Positions 1 to 8,700 of a stretch of 38,291 nt of DNA are shown piece after piece (within the stretch, counting starts at the first letter, position 1; the number at the start of each line of letters is the position of its first letter). Under the pieces are notes generated by a model. That model ran no database searches and was not told where the DNA came from. It was given only the letters and a program-made list of their open reading frames with translations. A program made the position numbers and the translations under genes. Source of the DNA: Rhodococcus sp. (in: high G+C Gram-positive bacteria) (GTDB taxonomy: Bacteria; Actinomycetota; Actinomycetes; Mycobacteriales; Mycobacteriaceae); the NCBI GenBank assembly GCA_004211695.1, contig SEEV01000019.1, forward strand, positions 1-38,291, given 5' to 3'.

Positions 1-602
1 CGGTGTACGCGATCTTCGTCCGCTGGGTCCGGGCAGGAGTGTGGCAGCGGATTCACGACGCGCTGCGCGATCGGGTGCGGGTCCAGGGCGGCCGACACCC
101 GCTGCCGTCCGCGGCGATCGTCGACTCCCAATCGGTGCAGGGCGCCGACACCGTGCCCCGGTCGAGTCGAGGATACGATGCGGGCAAGAAAACGAATGGG
201 CGCAAACGGCACATCGCTGTGGACTCGAGCGGGCTGTTGTTGGCGGTCGTGGTGACGATGGCCGGGATTCAGGACCGCGATGGCGCGTTCCGGCTGCTGG
301 CCGCGCTGCGCGCCCAGTTCTCGACGATCAGCCTGGTGTGGGCGGACGGCGGCTATGCCGGACGGCTGATCGACTGGTCGAAACGAGTTGTGTCACTGAT
401 GGTTCAGGTCGTCAAGCGCACCGACGATGTCAAAGGGTTCAGGGTTCTTCCCCGTCGGTGGGTGGTCGAGCGGACCTTCGCGTGGATCTGTAAACACCGG
501 CGTTGCGTCCGCGACTACGAGACGCGGCCCGACCATCACGAAGCGATGGTCTACATCGCCATGATCGCGACCATGTCACGCCGACTCGCCCGCACGGCGT
601 GA
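1..602 (+). CDS. IS5-family transposase, N-terminus outside the window
   Basis: DDE transposase that cuts and joins insertion-sequence ends. The frame is open at the left window edge. The first visible residues, VYAIFVRWVRAGVWQRIHD, match the middle of the N-terminal domain of IS5/IS1031-type transposases, so roughly 60-70 residues should lie outside. The catalytic triad is readable: first Asp in IVDSQSV, second Asp in WADGGYAG, Glu in VVERTFAW, followed by the basic CKHRRCVRDYE segment typical of the family. The gene ends in TGA at 600-602. About 20 bases later the sequence switches to NRPS coding sequence on the same strand, so the right end of the element lies near 610-625. The visible part contains no frameshift or stop, so the element looks recent. 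Confidence 0.9.
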   Translation, partial: VYAIFVRWVRAGVWQRIHDALRDRVRVQGGRHPLPSAAIVDSQSVQGADTVPRSSRGYDAGKKTNGRKRHIAVDSSGLLLAVVVTMAGIQDRDGAFRLLAALRAQFSTISLVWADGGYAGRLIDWSKRVVSLMVQVVKRTDDVKGFRVLPRRWVVERTFAWICKHRRCVRDYETRPDHHEAMVYIAMIATMSRRLARTA

Positions 603-625
603 CCCGAACCGGAGTTTTCAGATGC
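1..625 (+). mobile_element. IS5-family insertion sequence, right part
   Basis: This is the right-hand portion of an IS5-family element carrying the transposase. The outer limit is inferred from where NRPS homology resumes (LTDSGA at about 626). A candidate right terminal repeat is CGGAGTTTTCAG at 609-620, whose reverse complement CTGAAAACTCCG resembles ends seen in this family. The left end and target duplication lie outside the window and could not be compared. Confidence 0.6.
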
Positions 626-3415
626 ACTCTCACAGATTCCGGTGCAGCCCTCGGCCTTACGGTGTTGCACTCACAGCACCTTCTCCCCGAAACGGTGGAA
701 TGGCTGTCACTCGACGATGCGGCGACCGACGAACTCTGTCGTTCGCTGACATCGGGCCCCGTCGGTGCTGGTGAACGCGCAGCAGCGCTGCGGCCCGCGC
801 ACCCTGCGTACCTCATCTACACCTCCGGGTCGACCGGCACTCCGAAGGGCGTCGTCGTCACTCATGCCGGTCTCTCGAACCTCGCGCAGGAAGTTCGCGA
901 CAAGTACGGTGTCACCGCGACCTCCCGCGTCCTGCATCTGGCATCACCGACCTTCGACACCGCGCTCGTCGAGGTGCTGACGGCCGCCATCCACGGCGCC
1001 ACCCTGGTCATCGCCCCGGCCACCGCGTTCGGTGGGCGCGAACTCGCGGCATTTGTGCGGCGCCACCGTGTGACGCACCTGCTCGCGACACCGTCCGCGC
1101 TGGCCACCGTCGACCCGGACGGGCTCGACACGGTGGAGCTGGTGCTCGTCGGCGGCGAACCGTGCCCGCAGCCGCTCGTTCGCAGATGGGCTCGGGGACG
1201 ACTGATGCGCAACGCCTACGGCCCCACCGAAACGACGTGCAGTGTCACCCTCACCGACCCGCTGGAGCCGCAATCACCGATCACGCTGGGCACGCCCATG
1301 CGTGGTGTGCGCGCCGCGGTTCTCGACCGGAATCTGCGCCCACTGCCGTCGGGCGCATCGGGTGAGCTATACCTGGCCGGGCCCGCCTTGGCCCGCGGCT
1401 ATCACGGACGCCCAGCCCTGACCGCGACGAAATTCGTGGCCGATCCCCTCGGCGAACCCGGTTCCCGCATGTTCCGCAGCAGCGACCAGGTCCGCTGGAC
1501 GATCAATCATGAACTCGAATTCCTCGGCCGCGCGGATGATCAGGTGAAGATTCGTGGATTGCGGATCGAACTCGGCGAAATCGACTCGGTCCTGTGCGGA
1601 GACCCCGCGGTAGCGTTCGCTGCCACCGTCGTGCACCGATCACCCGCCGGTGATCCCGTACTTGTGACTTACGTCGCCGCAGCTGAGGCGGCCACCGTCG
1701 ACGTCGCCGCCTTGCGCGGACGAGCACGCCGATTCCTCCCGGACTATATGACTCCCGTCGCCATCACGCTCGTCGACTCGATACCGCTCACACCGACCGG
1801 GAAACTCGATCGCGCGGCGCTGCCGGAACCCGACCTCGGCGGCGGTCCCGTTCCCCACCGGAATCCCGACACCGCGGCGGAGCGCGGCGTCGCCGCCGTG
1901 TTCGCCGAGGTGCTCGGTGTGACCACCATCGGCGCGGACCACTCGTTCTTCGACCTCGGTGGCGATTCACTCTCCGCGACAAGGGTAGTCGCCCGGCTCA
2001 ATGACCGGCGGGGCACGCAACTCGGGGTCCGCGACGTCTTCGACGCCCCGACTGTTGCTGCACTGGCAGTACGGATCGGTGAGTCATCCCCTGCCGCGAC
2101 CCGACCCGTTCTCGGTGAGATCGAGCTGCCCGACCGAATCCCGCTCGCTCCAGCACAGGAATATATCGACAGAACCGCCACTGCACCAGCCCTGTACAAC
2201 ATTCCGTGCACGATCCGGATGCGTGGCGAATTCGACCACAGCGCATTACGGCAGGCGGTCGAGGACGTCGTGGAACGACACCGTGCGCTGCGGACCATCT
2301 ACCCCGACGGACCCACCGGCCCCTACCAACACCTACTAGACGTCGCCGACGTGCTCCCCGATCTCACTCCTATCCCTGTGGACGACACCGCCATCAGTGC
2401 CGTCCTTGCGGCTCCGTTCGATGTTCGAGCCCAACCTCCGCTGCGGATCCGGGTCTTTGAACACGGCCGAGACGAGCACGTGATCGCGTGCGTGTTCCAC
2501 CACATCAGTGTCGATGGATGGTCGTTTGCCACACTCGCCGGAGACCTCACGCTGGCCTACGCCGCACGAACGTCAGGTTCGGCGCCGCAGTGGCCCGACC
2601 TTCCGGTGGACTACACGGACTACACCCTGTGGCGGCATGCTAGGTTGGGGGACGAGCACGACACCTCCAGTCGCGCATCGACGCAGATCGACTTCTGGGA
2701 AACGGAGTTGGCAGGGTTGCGGGGCGATCTGCACCTCCCCAGTGACCGCCCGCGTCCGGAGCGCTGGTCCTATCAGGCTGCACGCCTGGCCTTCTCCGTC
2801 GACCCCACCGTGCATGCCGCACTACTTGCCTCGGCGCATACCTATCACGCCACCCTGTTCACGACGTTGCGGACGGCAGTGTCCGTACTGCTCGCCCGGA
2901 TGAGCGGTCACACCGACATCGCCATCGGAACACCGGTCGCGGGACGCGGACATCCCCACCTCGAGGGTGTGGTGGGAATGTTCGTCAATACCCTGGTCCT
3001 GCGCACCCGTGTCACACCGAACATGAACTTCGACGAGGTGGTCGCCGCGGCGCGCGAGTCCGAACTACGGGCCTTCGCGCACGCCGATGTGCAATTCGAG
3101 CGTCTGGTCGAGATCCTCGATCCCCCGCGGTCACCGTCCCTGCACCCGTTCTTCCAGGTCGCGCTGTCGCTGGAGAGCTTCACTGCCGCCGAATTCGATA
3201 TCGAGGGACTACGCGTCGAGATCACCCCACGCCCGCTCGACGTCGCCAAGTGCGATCTGCACTTCTACTTCACCGAACGCCACGACGACGCCGGCGCGCC
3301 GAGCGGCATCGACGCCGAAGTCGTGTACTCCACCGACCTCTTCGACGAATCGACGGTCGGCCTCCTCGTGAAAGGACTGCGCGACGTCCTCGCCCGGGCA
3401 CACCGCCGTACATAA
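620..3415 (+). pseudogene. NRPS missing its 5' end: A(partial)-T-C
   Basis: Multimodular peptide synthetase fragment. Homology begins inside an adenylation domain at LTDSGAALGL, about 100 residues into the domain, directly beside the IS5 element. The A domain keeps YTSGSTGTPKG (about 817-849), NAYGPTETT (about 1210-1236) and the GKLDR lysine. A carrier domain follows with its phosphopantetheine serine in LGGDS (about 1955-1969). A condensation domain follows with HHISVDG (2498-2518). The specificity code read against GrsA is DTVLLGACSK, which I cannot assign. The protein stops right after the C domain with no downstream A or TE, so it would need a partner protein or is truncated here too. An open frame runs back to 503 across the IS junction, but I see no reason to think it is a real start. 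Translation of the remainder is intact. Confidence 0.85.
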
Positions 3416-3444
3416 GTGCCCCTCGTGGCCGTCCGAGCGGAATC

Positions 3445-3460
3445 TTCAGTGGTTTCTCAG
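3445..3460 (+). promoter_or_regulatory. Possible response-regulator direct repeat
   Basis: TTCAG at 3445-3449 and CTCAG at 3456-3460 are repeated at an 11-base interval, one helical turn, 24 bases before the membrane-protein start. OmpR-type regulators typically bind tandem half-sites with this spacing, and an OmpR-type regulator is encoded nearby (5610-6284). The link is inference. Confidence 0.25.
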
Positions 3461-3483
3461 CAACGTCCCCGAATACTCGGACC

Positions 3484-3957
3484 ATGTCCACTGTCAGCGG
3501 GTTGCCCGCCCATGTTCTGTTCGTCCATTTCATCGTGGTCTTGGCACCGCTGACCGCAATTCTGCTCGTCCTGTGCAGCATGTGGCCCGCGGCCCGACGC
3601 CGACTGGCATGGCTCACCCTCGTGCTCGCCGCCGTGACCGCGGTCTTGACTCCGCTGACCACCGACGCCGGCGAGTGGCTCGAGAGACACGTCGCGAGGT
3701 CGGTTGCGGTGCACACCCACACCGAACTAGGCGACACCATGATCTACTTCTCCGTCGCGCTTCTCCTCGCCGCGTTGGCCGTCGGCGCGGTCCAGCTTCG
3801 GGAACGAAAATCGGATCCCTCACGGCCGCTCACACTGATCGTTGCGTTTCTCGCGATCGTGGTGGCAGTGGGAACCATTGTTCAGATCTACCGCATCGGC
3901 GAGTCCGGTTCGCGCGCCACCTGGGGCGACTCCGTCACCTCGAACTCAGCGCAGTGA
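3484..3957 (+). CDS. Small four-helix membrane protein, DUF2231-like
   Basis: A 157-residue integral membrane protein of unknown function. It begins MSTVSGLPAHVLFVHF, and the LPAHVLFVHFIVVLAPL opening resembles the DUF2231 family of predicted membrane proteins. Four hydrophobic segments are visible at roughly residues 10-30, 38-55, 82-102 and 115-133, with a basic stretch (RERKSDPSR) before the last. The ATG at 3484 is chosen because family-like sequence starts there; no strong ribosome site is visible. It lies between a decapitated NRPS and a fossil of another NRPS C domain that starts immediately after its stop codon. The neighbouring kinase/regulator genes make envelope-stress function possible, but nothing in the sequence proves it. 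Confidence 0.75.
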   Translation: MSTVSGLPAHVLFVHFIVVLAPLTAILLVLCSMWPAARRRLAWLTLVLAAVTAVLTPLTTDAGEWLERHVARSVAVHTHTELGDTMIYFSVALLLAALAVGAVQLRERKSDPSRPLTLIVAFLAIVVAVGTIVQIYRIGESGSRATWGDSVTSNSAQ

Positions 3958-4175
3958 CTCCAACTTCACCATCGTCACACTCGACTGCGACGGACTGGAG
4001 TTCGCGATCGCACCGCAACCACCCGCCATCGCGGAATGCGATCCGCATTTCCACTTCACCGATCACCGGCATCGACAGGTGAACTCGTGTAGGCGGCCGA
4101 TCTCTGCGACCACGACACGGTCACCGGATTCCTGTCTCTCTGCTCCGTCATCCTCGCCGAGACGCTCGCATGAGA
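3958..4175 (+). pseudogene. Fossil of an NRPS condensation-domain C-terminus
   Basis: Directly after the membrane-protein stop, one plus-strand frame reads LDCDGLEFAIAPQ and AECDPHFHFTD. This matches the end of the upstream C domain (IEGLRVEITPRP and AKCDLHFYFTE). The match continues in a different frame with GELV, an in-frame TAG, AADLCDHDTVTGFL and ILAETLA, matching VVYSTDLFDESTVGLL and DVLARA. At least one frameshift (near 4075) and one stop (4090-4092) interrupt it. It is therefore a decayed copy of about 70 residues of a C domain, not identical to the copy at 3200-3415. It shows that NRPS sequence once extended further right or was duplicated around the membrane-protein gene. Confidence 0.65.
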
Positions 4176-4237
4176 TCCGAGATCGCACCGACGGGCGGGG
4201 CGGGGCCGCGGCCGCGGTGTCGGTCAGACTGAACACC

Positions 4238-5634
4238 ATGGACCGGCGCAGCCTGAACCCCGAACACTGGAACGTGCGAGTGCGATCCGCTGCGGCGGCG
4301 GTCCTCGCCGTGACGGCGTGCCTGCTCCTGGCAGGTGGTGCGCTCCTGTTCGTGTTGTACCGCAACCTCGAACACTCCGCCCGCGACACTGCCGACTCAC
4401 GAGCCCACCAGATCATCGAGCAATTGCGCACTCAGCCACCCCAGGAACTCGACGAGTCGTTACTCGCCACCGACGGCGATATCGGAGCCATCCAAATCCT
4501 CGACAACCAGGGAAACGTGCTCGCCACCTCGGCCGGGATCCCGTCGGCACCGGTCCTCGCCTCCCCGCTGCTACCCGGCGAGTCCACCTACCTCGGCAAC
4601 ATCGACTTCGGGCACGAACGCGACTACTGGGTGGCCGCCCACGGAAGCATGTCCCCGAACGGGCCGGTCACCGTCGTCACCGGCGCGGACCGCGAACCGG
4701 TCGAAGGCGTCCTAGCCACCGTCGCAGCGCTCCTCGCGATCGGTGCCCCGATCGTCATCGGCTTCGTCGCCGCCGCCACCTACCGGCTCATCGGTGCAGC
4801 CCTGCGCCCGGTGGAGAGGATCCGTGCCCGCGTGGCGGCGATCTCCCCCGATCAACTCGACGAACGGGTCCCCGTGCCCGAAGCCCGAGACGAGATCGCC
4901 GATCTCGCTGTCACCATGAACAACATGCTCGCGCGGCTCGAGGCCGGGCACCTCGCCCAGCAACGCTTCGTCTCCGACGCCTCCCACGAACTGCGCAGCC
5001 CGCTGGCGACCATCACCGCTGCACTCGAACTCGCACATTCGCGCCCCGAATTGATCGACACGGCCCTGGTCGACGAATCCTTGCTTCCCGAAGCCCGACG
5101 AATGCATGCCTTGATCGAGGATCTCCTCCTGCTCGCGCGCGCCGACGAAGACTCACTGATCCACCTGCGCGTCGACGTCGATCTCGACGATCTGATCCTG
5201 GCCGAACGCGCCCGCCTCCGGGACCTTTCCGGCATCGCGGTCGCCGCCACCGTCGACCCTGTTCGGGTGGCCGGCGACCCACAGCAGCTGGCTCGGCTGG
5301 TCCGCAATCTCGTCGACAACGCCGTCCGCCACGCGCACACCCGAATCACCCTCGCCTGCCAACGGCGTGGGGAGAACGCCGTCATCGAGGTGGCCGACGA
5401 CGGGCCGGGTATTGCCCCGGCGGACCGCACCCGGATCTTCGAACGATTCGTCCGCCTCGACACCCCCGAACCCGCGCATCCGGTGGTTCCGGACTCGGTC
5501 TCGCCATCGCCGCCGAGATCGTCGCCGCACACCACGGGTCGATCGACGTACTCGACCGGGAGGGCGGGGGTGCGCACTTCGTCGTCACGCTCCCAGTCGG
5601 CGACGACCGCTACGTCTCCGACGGCATCGAATAA
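4238..5634 (+). pseudogene. OmpR-partner histidine kinase with one frameshift
   Basis: Membrane sensor kinase of a two-component system. From ATG 4238: transmembrane segment at about 18-42, an extracytoplasmic domain of about 120 residues, a second membrane segment at about 163-187 and a HAMP linker. The phosphoacceptor motif FVSDASHELRSP has His250. The N box is LVRNLVDNAVRHA and the G1 box is DDGPGIAP. At the run of five C's at 5463-5467 the frame shifts by one base. The G2 box GGSGLGLAIA and the C-terminus VVTLPVGDD continue in the next frame to TAA at 5632-5634. Adding one C restores RLDTPRTRASGGSG and a 465-residue protein. Without it the ATP-binding lid is lost. A GTG at 4217 is an alternative start. 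The 3' end overlaps the convergent regulator gene by 25 bases. Confidence 0.8.
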
Positions 5635-6284
5635 CCCACACCCCGGACCGTGTCGATGCTCGTCGTGCCGAACGGAGCATCGATCTTGCGCCGAAGATAG
5701 CCGATGTAGACCTCCACGATGTTGTCGTCACCCTCATAATTGGCGTCCCACACCGATTGCAGAATATCGTGTTTGGTGACCACCGAATCGGCGTGACGCA
5801 TCAGGAACTCGAGCACACTGTACTCGCGGGGCGTCAGCTGGATGCGGGTGTCACCGCGGGTGACCCGCCGCATGGCCGGGTCCAACGAGAGTCCGGCAGC
5901 ACTCAGAACCGGGGGCCGCGGCGGGGCGCCGCGCCGCACCAGCGCCCGCAACCTGGCCACCAGCACCACGAACGAGAACGGTTTGATCAGATAGTCGTCG
6001 GCACCGAGGTCGAACGCATCGGCGAGGTCGTACTCGCCGTCCTTGGCCGACAGCATCAGCACCGGCGTCCACACCTGCTGCTGACGCATCTCCCGCACCA
6101 CGTCGTACCCGTTTTTGCCGGGCAACATGATGTCGAGGACCACCACATCGAAGCCACCACCTGCCGCGGCCGCCAGCCCGGCGACGCCATCGTGTTCGAC
6201 CTGCACGGTGGCCCCGTCAGCCGTCAGACCGCGTCGTATCGTCTCGGCCAGGCGTGTCTCATCTTCGACCAGCAACACCCGCAC
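5610..6284 (-). CDS. OmpR/PhoB-family response regulator
   Basis: A 224-residue DNA-binding response regulator, the presumed partner of the adjacent kinase. The receiver domain (about 1-115) has the acidic pair in VEDE (7-9), phosphoacceptor Asp51 in VVVLDIMLPG, a switch Ser in LMLSAKD and Lys101 in YLIKPF. The winged-helix effector domain (about 130-224) contains LTPREYSVLEFLM, VYIGYLRRKID and the C-terminal TVRGVGY. The GTG at 6284 is preferred over an upstream ATG at 6311, because GGAGGAG (6291-6297) sits six bases before it and the receiver begins at once with VRVLLVEDE. The gene faces the kinase tail to tail and overlaps it by 25 bases. Kinase and regulator therefore have separate promoters, unlike the usual operon. 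Confidence 0.92.
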   Translation of the reverse strand: MRVLLVEDETRLAETIRRGLTADGATVQVEHDGVAGLAAAAGGGFDVVVLDIMLPGKNGYDVVREMRQQQVWTPVLMLSAKDGEYDLADAFDLGADDYLIKPFSFVVLVARLRALVRRGAPPRPPVLSAAGLSLDPAMRRVTRGDTRIQLTPREYSVLEFLMRHADSVVTKHDILQSVWDANYEGDDNIVEVYIGYLRRKIDAPFGTTSIDTVRGVGYSMPSET

Positions 6285-6290
6285 CGCAGC

Positions 6291-6297
6291 CTCCTCC
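6291..6297 (-). promoter_or_regulatory. Ribosome binding site fixing the regulator start
   Basis: GGAGGAG on the minus strand lies six bases upstream of GTG 6284. It decides the start of the response regulator against the in-frame ATG at 6311, which lies upstream of this site. Confidence 0.7.
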
Positions 6298-6659
6298 ACA
6301 CCATCACGCAACCCCGTGGTCCCACGGTACGACGACGCCGGTCGGCGCCGCCCGAACCCACCGGCGAAAGTGCCGCACCTGCAATTCCCGGACCAGCCCC
6401 AGCAACCTGAGTATTACGGGCAACGGCCAGCGCGTAGGCACCACCCCAAGTCTGCTGGTTCTGCGATGGTTCGCGCACAACAGAGGGATCATCGAGCAAG
6501 CGTTCTCGGATGAAGCCTGACGCGCCCCTCCGCCATCGACGGTTCATCAAAAATGTAAGTGCAGCAGTGACTCCCGTAGCATGAGCTCATCTCTCGACCG
6601 CGGCACCACCATCACCTGACCTCTCCAGTGCCGGCGTCTGCGCGGTCGCCCGGGTCGGC
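6298..6659 (-). other. Intergenic stretch with no recognisable gene
   Basis: This is 362 bases between the response regulator and the membrane-protein stop. Short open frames on both strands give low-complexity, Arg/Pro-rich translations without recognisable motifs. It presumably holds the regulator promoter, but no convincing hexamers were seen. Confidence 0.5.
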
Positions 6660-7196
6660 TCACGTCCGCACCCGGGATACGTCGACCCCCGGGTTCTGGG
6701 CGAGGTCGTCCCGGGCTGTGTCGGTTGTCATCCCCACTGTCGCCAAACCCAGCAGTACCCCCGCCAGTGCGAGCACCAGTGGTGCGGTCGCCGGGGTACC
6801 ACCGACAGCTCCGGTCGATGCCAGCCAGAGATGTTCCCAGCCAAGCAACTCCGACCATGCGTACTTGTGGTTGAGCACCCCGGTGTCGAGGTTCGCGCTC
6901 ACGTGCTCATACACCCCGAACAGAGCCGCCGGAGCGGCGCACAGAGCAACGAGCCGGGCCTGCGTAATCGCGATCCGTGAGCGGTCGACCACGACGATCA
7001 ACGCCGAGCAGACGAGCACACCCAGCACAATCCACGGCACGATCTGCTCGGCACTCTTCCAGTGCCGCAGCGATGCCAGTTCGATAGCGACGAACGCGCA
7101 TGAGAGCACAGACAGCGCGAGCAGTGCCGCCTGAAACCGCGCGACGAGCCGCGCGTGACGCGCTCCGCCGCGGCCTGGGGCAACCTCATCGTGCAT
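6660..7196 (-). CDS. Four-helix membrane protein, unknown function
   Basis: A 178-residue predicted membrane protein. After a charged N-terminus (MHDEVAPGRGGARHARL) there are hydrophobic segments at about residues 22-45, 52-72, 78-98 and 140-160. An extracytoplasmic loop between the third and fourth helices contains YEHVSANLDTGVLNHKYAW and a Trp-rich stretch, WSELLGWEHLW. The ATG at 7196 is preceded by GGAGAG nine bases upstream, and it lies 15 bases after the stop of the lipoprotein gene, so the two are almost certainly co-transcribed and may form one membrane complex. I do not recognise the family. Confidence 0.75.
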   Translation of the reverse strand: MHDEVAPGRGGARHARLVARFQAALLALSVLSCAFVAIELASLRHWKSAEQIVPWIVLGVLVCSALIVVVDRSRIAITQARLVALCAAPAALFGVYEHVSANLDTGVLNHKYAWSELLGWEHLWLASTGAVGGTPATAPLVLALAGVLLGLATVGMTTDTARDDLAQNPGVDVSRVRT

Positions 7197-7211
7197 GGCC
7201 GCTCACTCTCC

Positions 7212-7589
7212 CTACTGGGGGGCCAGAACACTCGAGATGGTGTCCAGCGTCTGTTGATCGATTCCGTATTTGCCCAATTCCTTGGTCAGGGTGTCGGATA
7301 TCGCGTCGGGACTGTAGGGGCCGTATTCCGTGACCTCCTTCGCCCACTTACCCGCGTTGCTGACTCCGGCTGCCTCGAACGCCGCCTGGATCTGACTCTG
7401 GCTTGCCGTGTTCGGATCGACCTGAGCGATTTCCGCGGCACTGCTGCCTGGGGCCGTGGTGGAGGACGCAACCACTGACGTCGTCGGACTCGCCGACTGC
7501 CCGGTGTCACTGTCGCTGGAGCCGCATGCTGTAAGCAGGCCGACAGAAAGCAGAAGCGGGATACCGAATTGGACGATCTTTTTCGTCAT
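7212..7589 (-). CDS. Small lipoprotein with helix-hairpin-helix-like tail
   Basis: A 125-residue exported lipoprotein. The N-terminus MTKKIVQFG, a hydrophobic core and the lipobox LLTACGSS (Cys22) mark signal-peptidase II processing. A Ser/Thr/Ala-rich linker follows to about residue 55. The folded part starts VDPNTASQSQIQAAFEAAGV and continues through KWAKEVTEYGPYSPDAI. The pattern VxxNTAS...GV...A..I.EY.PY resembles the helix-hairpin-helix repeat of ComEA-type proteins (family similarity seen by eye; role unknown). It heads a two-gene unit with the downstream membrane protein. AGGTTG five bases before ATG 7589 is a weak ribosome site. Confidence 0.8.
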   Translation of the reverse strand: MTKKIVQFGIPLLLSVGLLTACGSSDSDTGQSASPTTSVVASSTTAPGSSAAEIAQVDPNTASQSQIQAAFEAAGVSNAGKWAKEVTEYGPYSPDAISDTLTKELGKYGIDQQTLDTISSVLAPQ

Positions 7590-8412
7590 GATGTCAACCT
7601 ACTTTCGCTGTCTGGCAGCGCCCTTGCTGTCGGCTGGGAACAACCTGGCAGAGCGCATCGCAGGCCGCGACCGTCTTGATTGCGAGGGAGGTGCTCCCCG
7701 ATACTCGGTCGACATGATCGCCATGATTCGCGCTGGCCGCTGAAAGAAATGCTGAAAATAGCGTCTGGCGTTGACAGGCGTCACCGCCAGCCGAACCGCA
7801 TCGGGGCGAGATCGGCGTCCCAGCGCATGTCCGGCAGCGGTCGGAGCTCGGCCCGAAAGCGGACCCGACACCGGACGTGCGCTCAAATCACTGCTGCATT
7901 GGACGCCTGTCCGGTCGTAGGTCGACCAACACGCCGAGATCTACAACCATCGGTCTCCATCTGGATGGTGAATCCGCGGAGTTCTCTGTGTTTGGGAACG
8001 GGCAGTGTGGAGACGCATCAAATCGGTGCGGACCTCTTCGCCGAGCACCGGGTGACGGAATCGGCCCGCCCCGGTCAGGAAGCGGTGCACAGCGACGCGG
8101 ACGATCGCGCTCCGGTGCCAACTCCTCGAGGCGCTGTTCGTCTTCGGATCGAACCGCAGCGGGATCGGATCCCCCACCGGTACGCGGCCCATGCTGGACT
8201 CGCTCATCAGCGGCATTGTTCCGGTACGGTCGGGGACCTCGATGCGCGCCCCCGGGCTCCCACCGCCGCCACAATCGGTCACAGCGACCCGACGTGTGTG
8301 TTGCTGCGAAATATATTGCGCCCCAGAACTCGAGGGGTGGTGCTGATGCGCAGGCTGTGACCGGCTCAGGGGAGCTTGAGCGGTGTGTACGGCGGCGGGG
8401 CGGCAGGGTGTA
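7590..8412. other. 823-base stretch without a convincing gene
   Basis: Several overlapping open frames exist, but their translations are Arg/Pro/His-rich with no family signature. One minus-strand frame (about 8000-8190) contains GAGRFRHPVLGEEV, reminiscent of the RFRHPVVGE motif of MmyB-type regulator ligand-binding domains. The surrounding sequence does not support an intact gene; it may be a decayed fragment. The promoter of the 7589 lipoprotein gene should lie at the left end. Confidence 0.4.
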
Positions 8413-8586
8413 CTAGCTGATCGGGACGCCGCCGACCGTGCCGAACTGGTCGAGATCCATGTGGAACACGACACCATGCTCGGGGTCCCATTCGTAGGTG
8501 CCGGAGCCGTTCTCGGTGTGCTGCGGCCCCGCATTGTTTGTGGGCTCGGCCTGGTTGTCGGTGCTGCTCTGCGCACGTTCCGTCAT
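8413..8586 (-). CDS. 57-residue acidic protein at operon end
   Basis: A small hypothetical protein of 57 residues starting MTERAQSSTDNQAEPTNN. A disordered, polar N-terminal half is followed by a compact end, GTYEWDPEHGVVFHMDLDQF and then GTVGGVPIS. The contrast between the low-complexity half and this well-ordered half suggests a real product. Another in-frame ATG lies three codons upstream (8595). It follows the RsbW-type kinase gene by just over 100 bases on the same strand and may be the last gene of the polysaccharide/partner-switch operon. No family recognised. Confidence 0.5.
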   Translation of the reverse strand: MTERAQSSTDNQAEPTNNAGPQHTENGSGTYEWDPEHGVVFHMDLDQFGTVGGVPIS

Positions 8587-8700
8587 GGCGGGCAAGCGGC
8601 CACCGCCGAGAACTGCTGAGCATTCTCGCCCACTGAGCGAGTCCAGTGAGGATCGTGGTTCCCTCGGTGAAGGATTCGGCCGACCGTTGTCAAGCCTGCG

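Noticed and set aside
503-619. Fusion of transposase DNA and NRPS into one translated protein
   Set aside because: The frame open across the junction differs from the transposase frame and encodes motif-free sequence before LTDSGA; continuity is by chance.
6254-6520. Small plus-strand gene between regulator and membrane protein
   Set aside because: Low-complexity Pro/His/Thr-rich translation, overlaps the 5' end of the regulator gene and has no family similarity.
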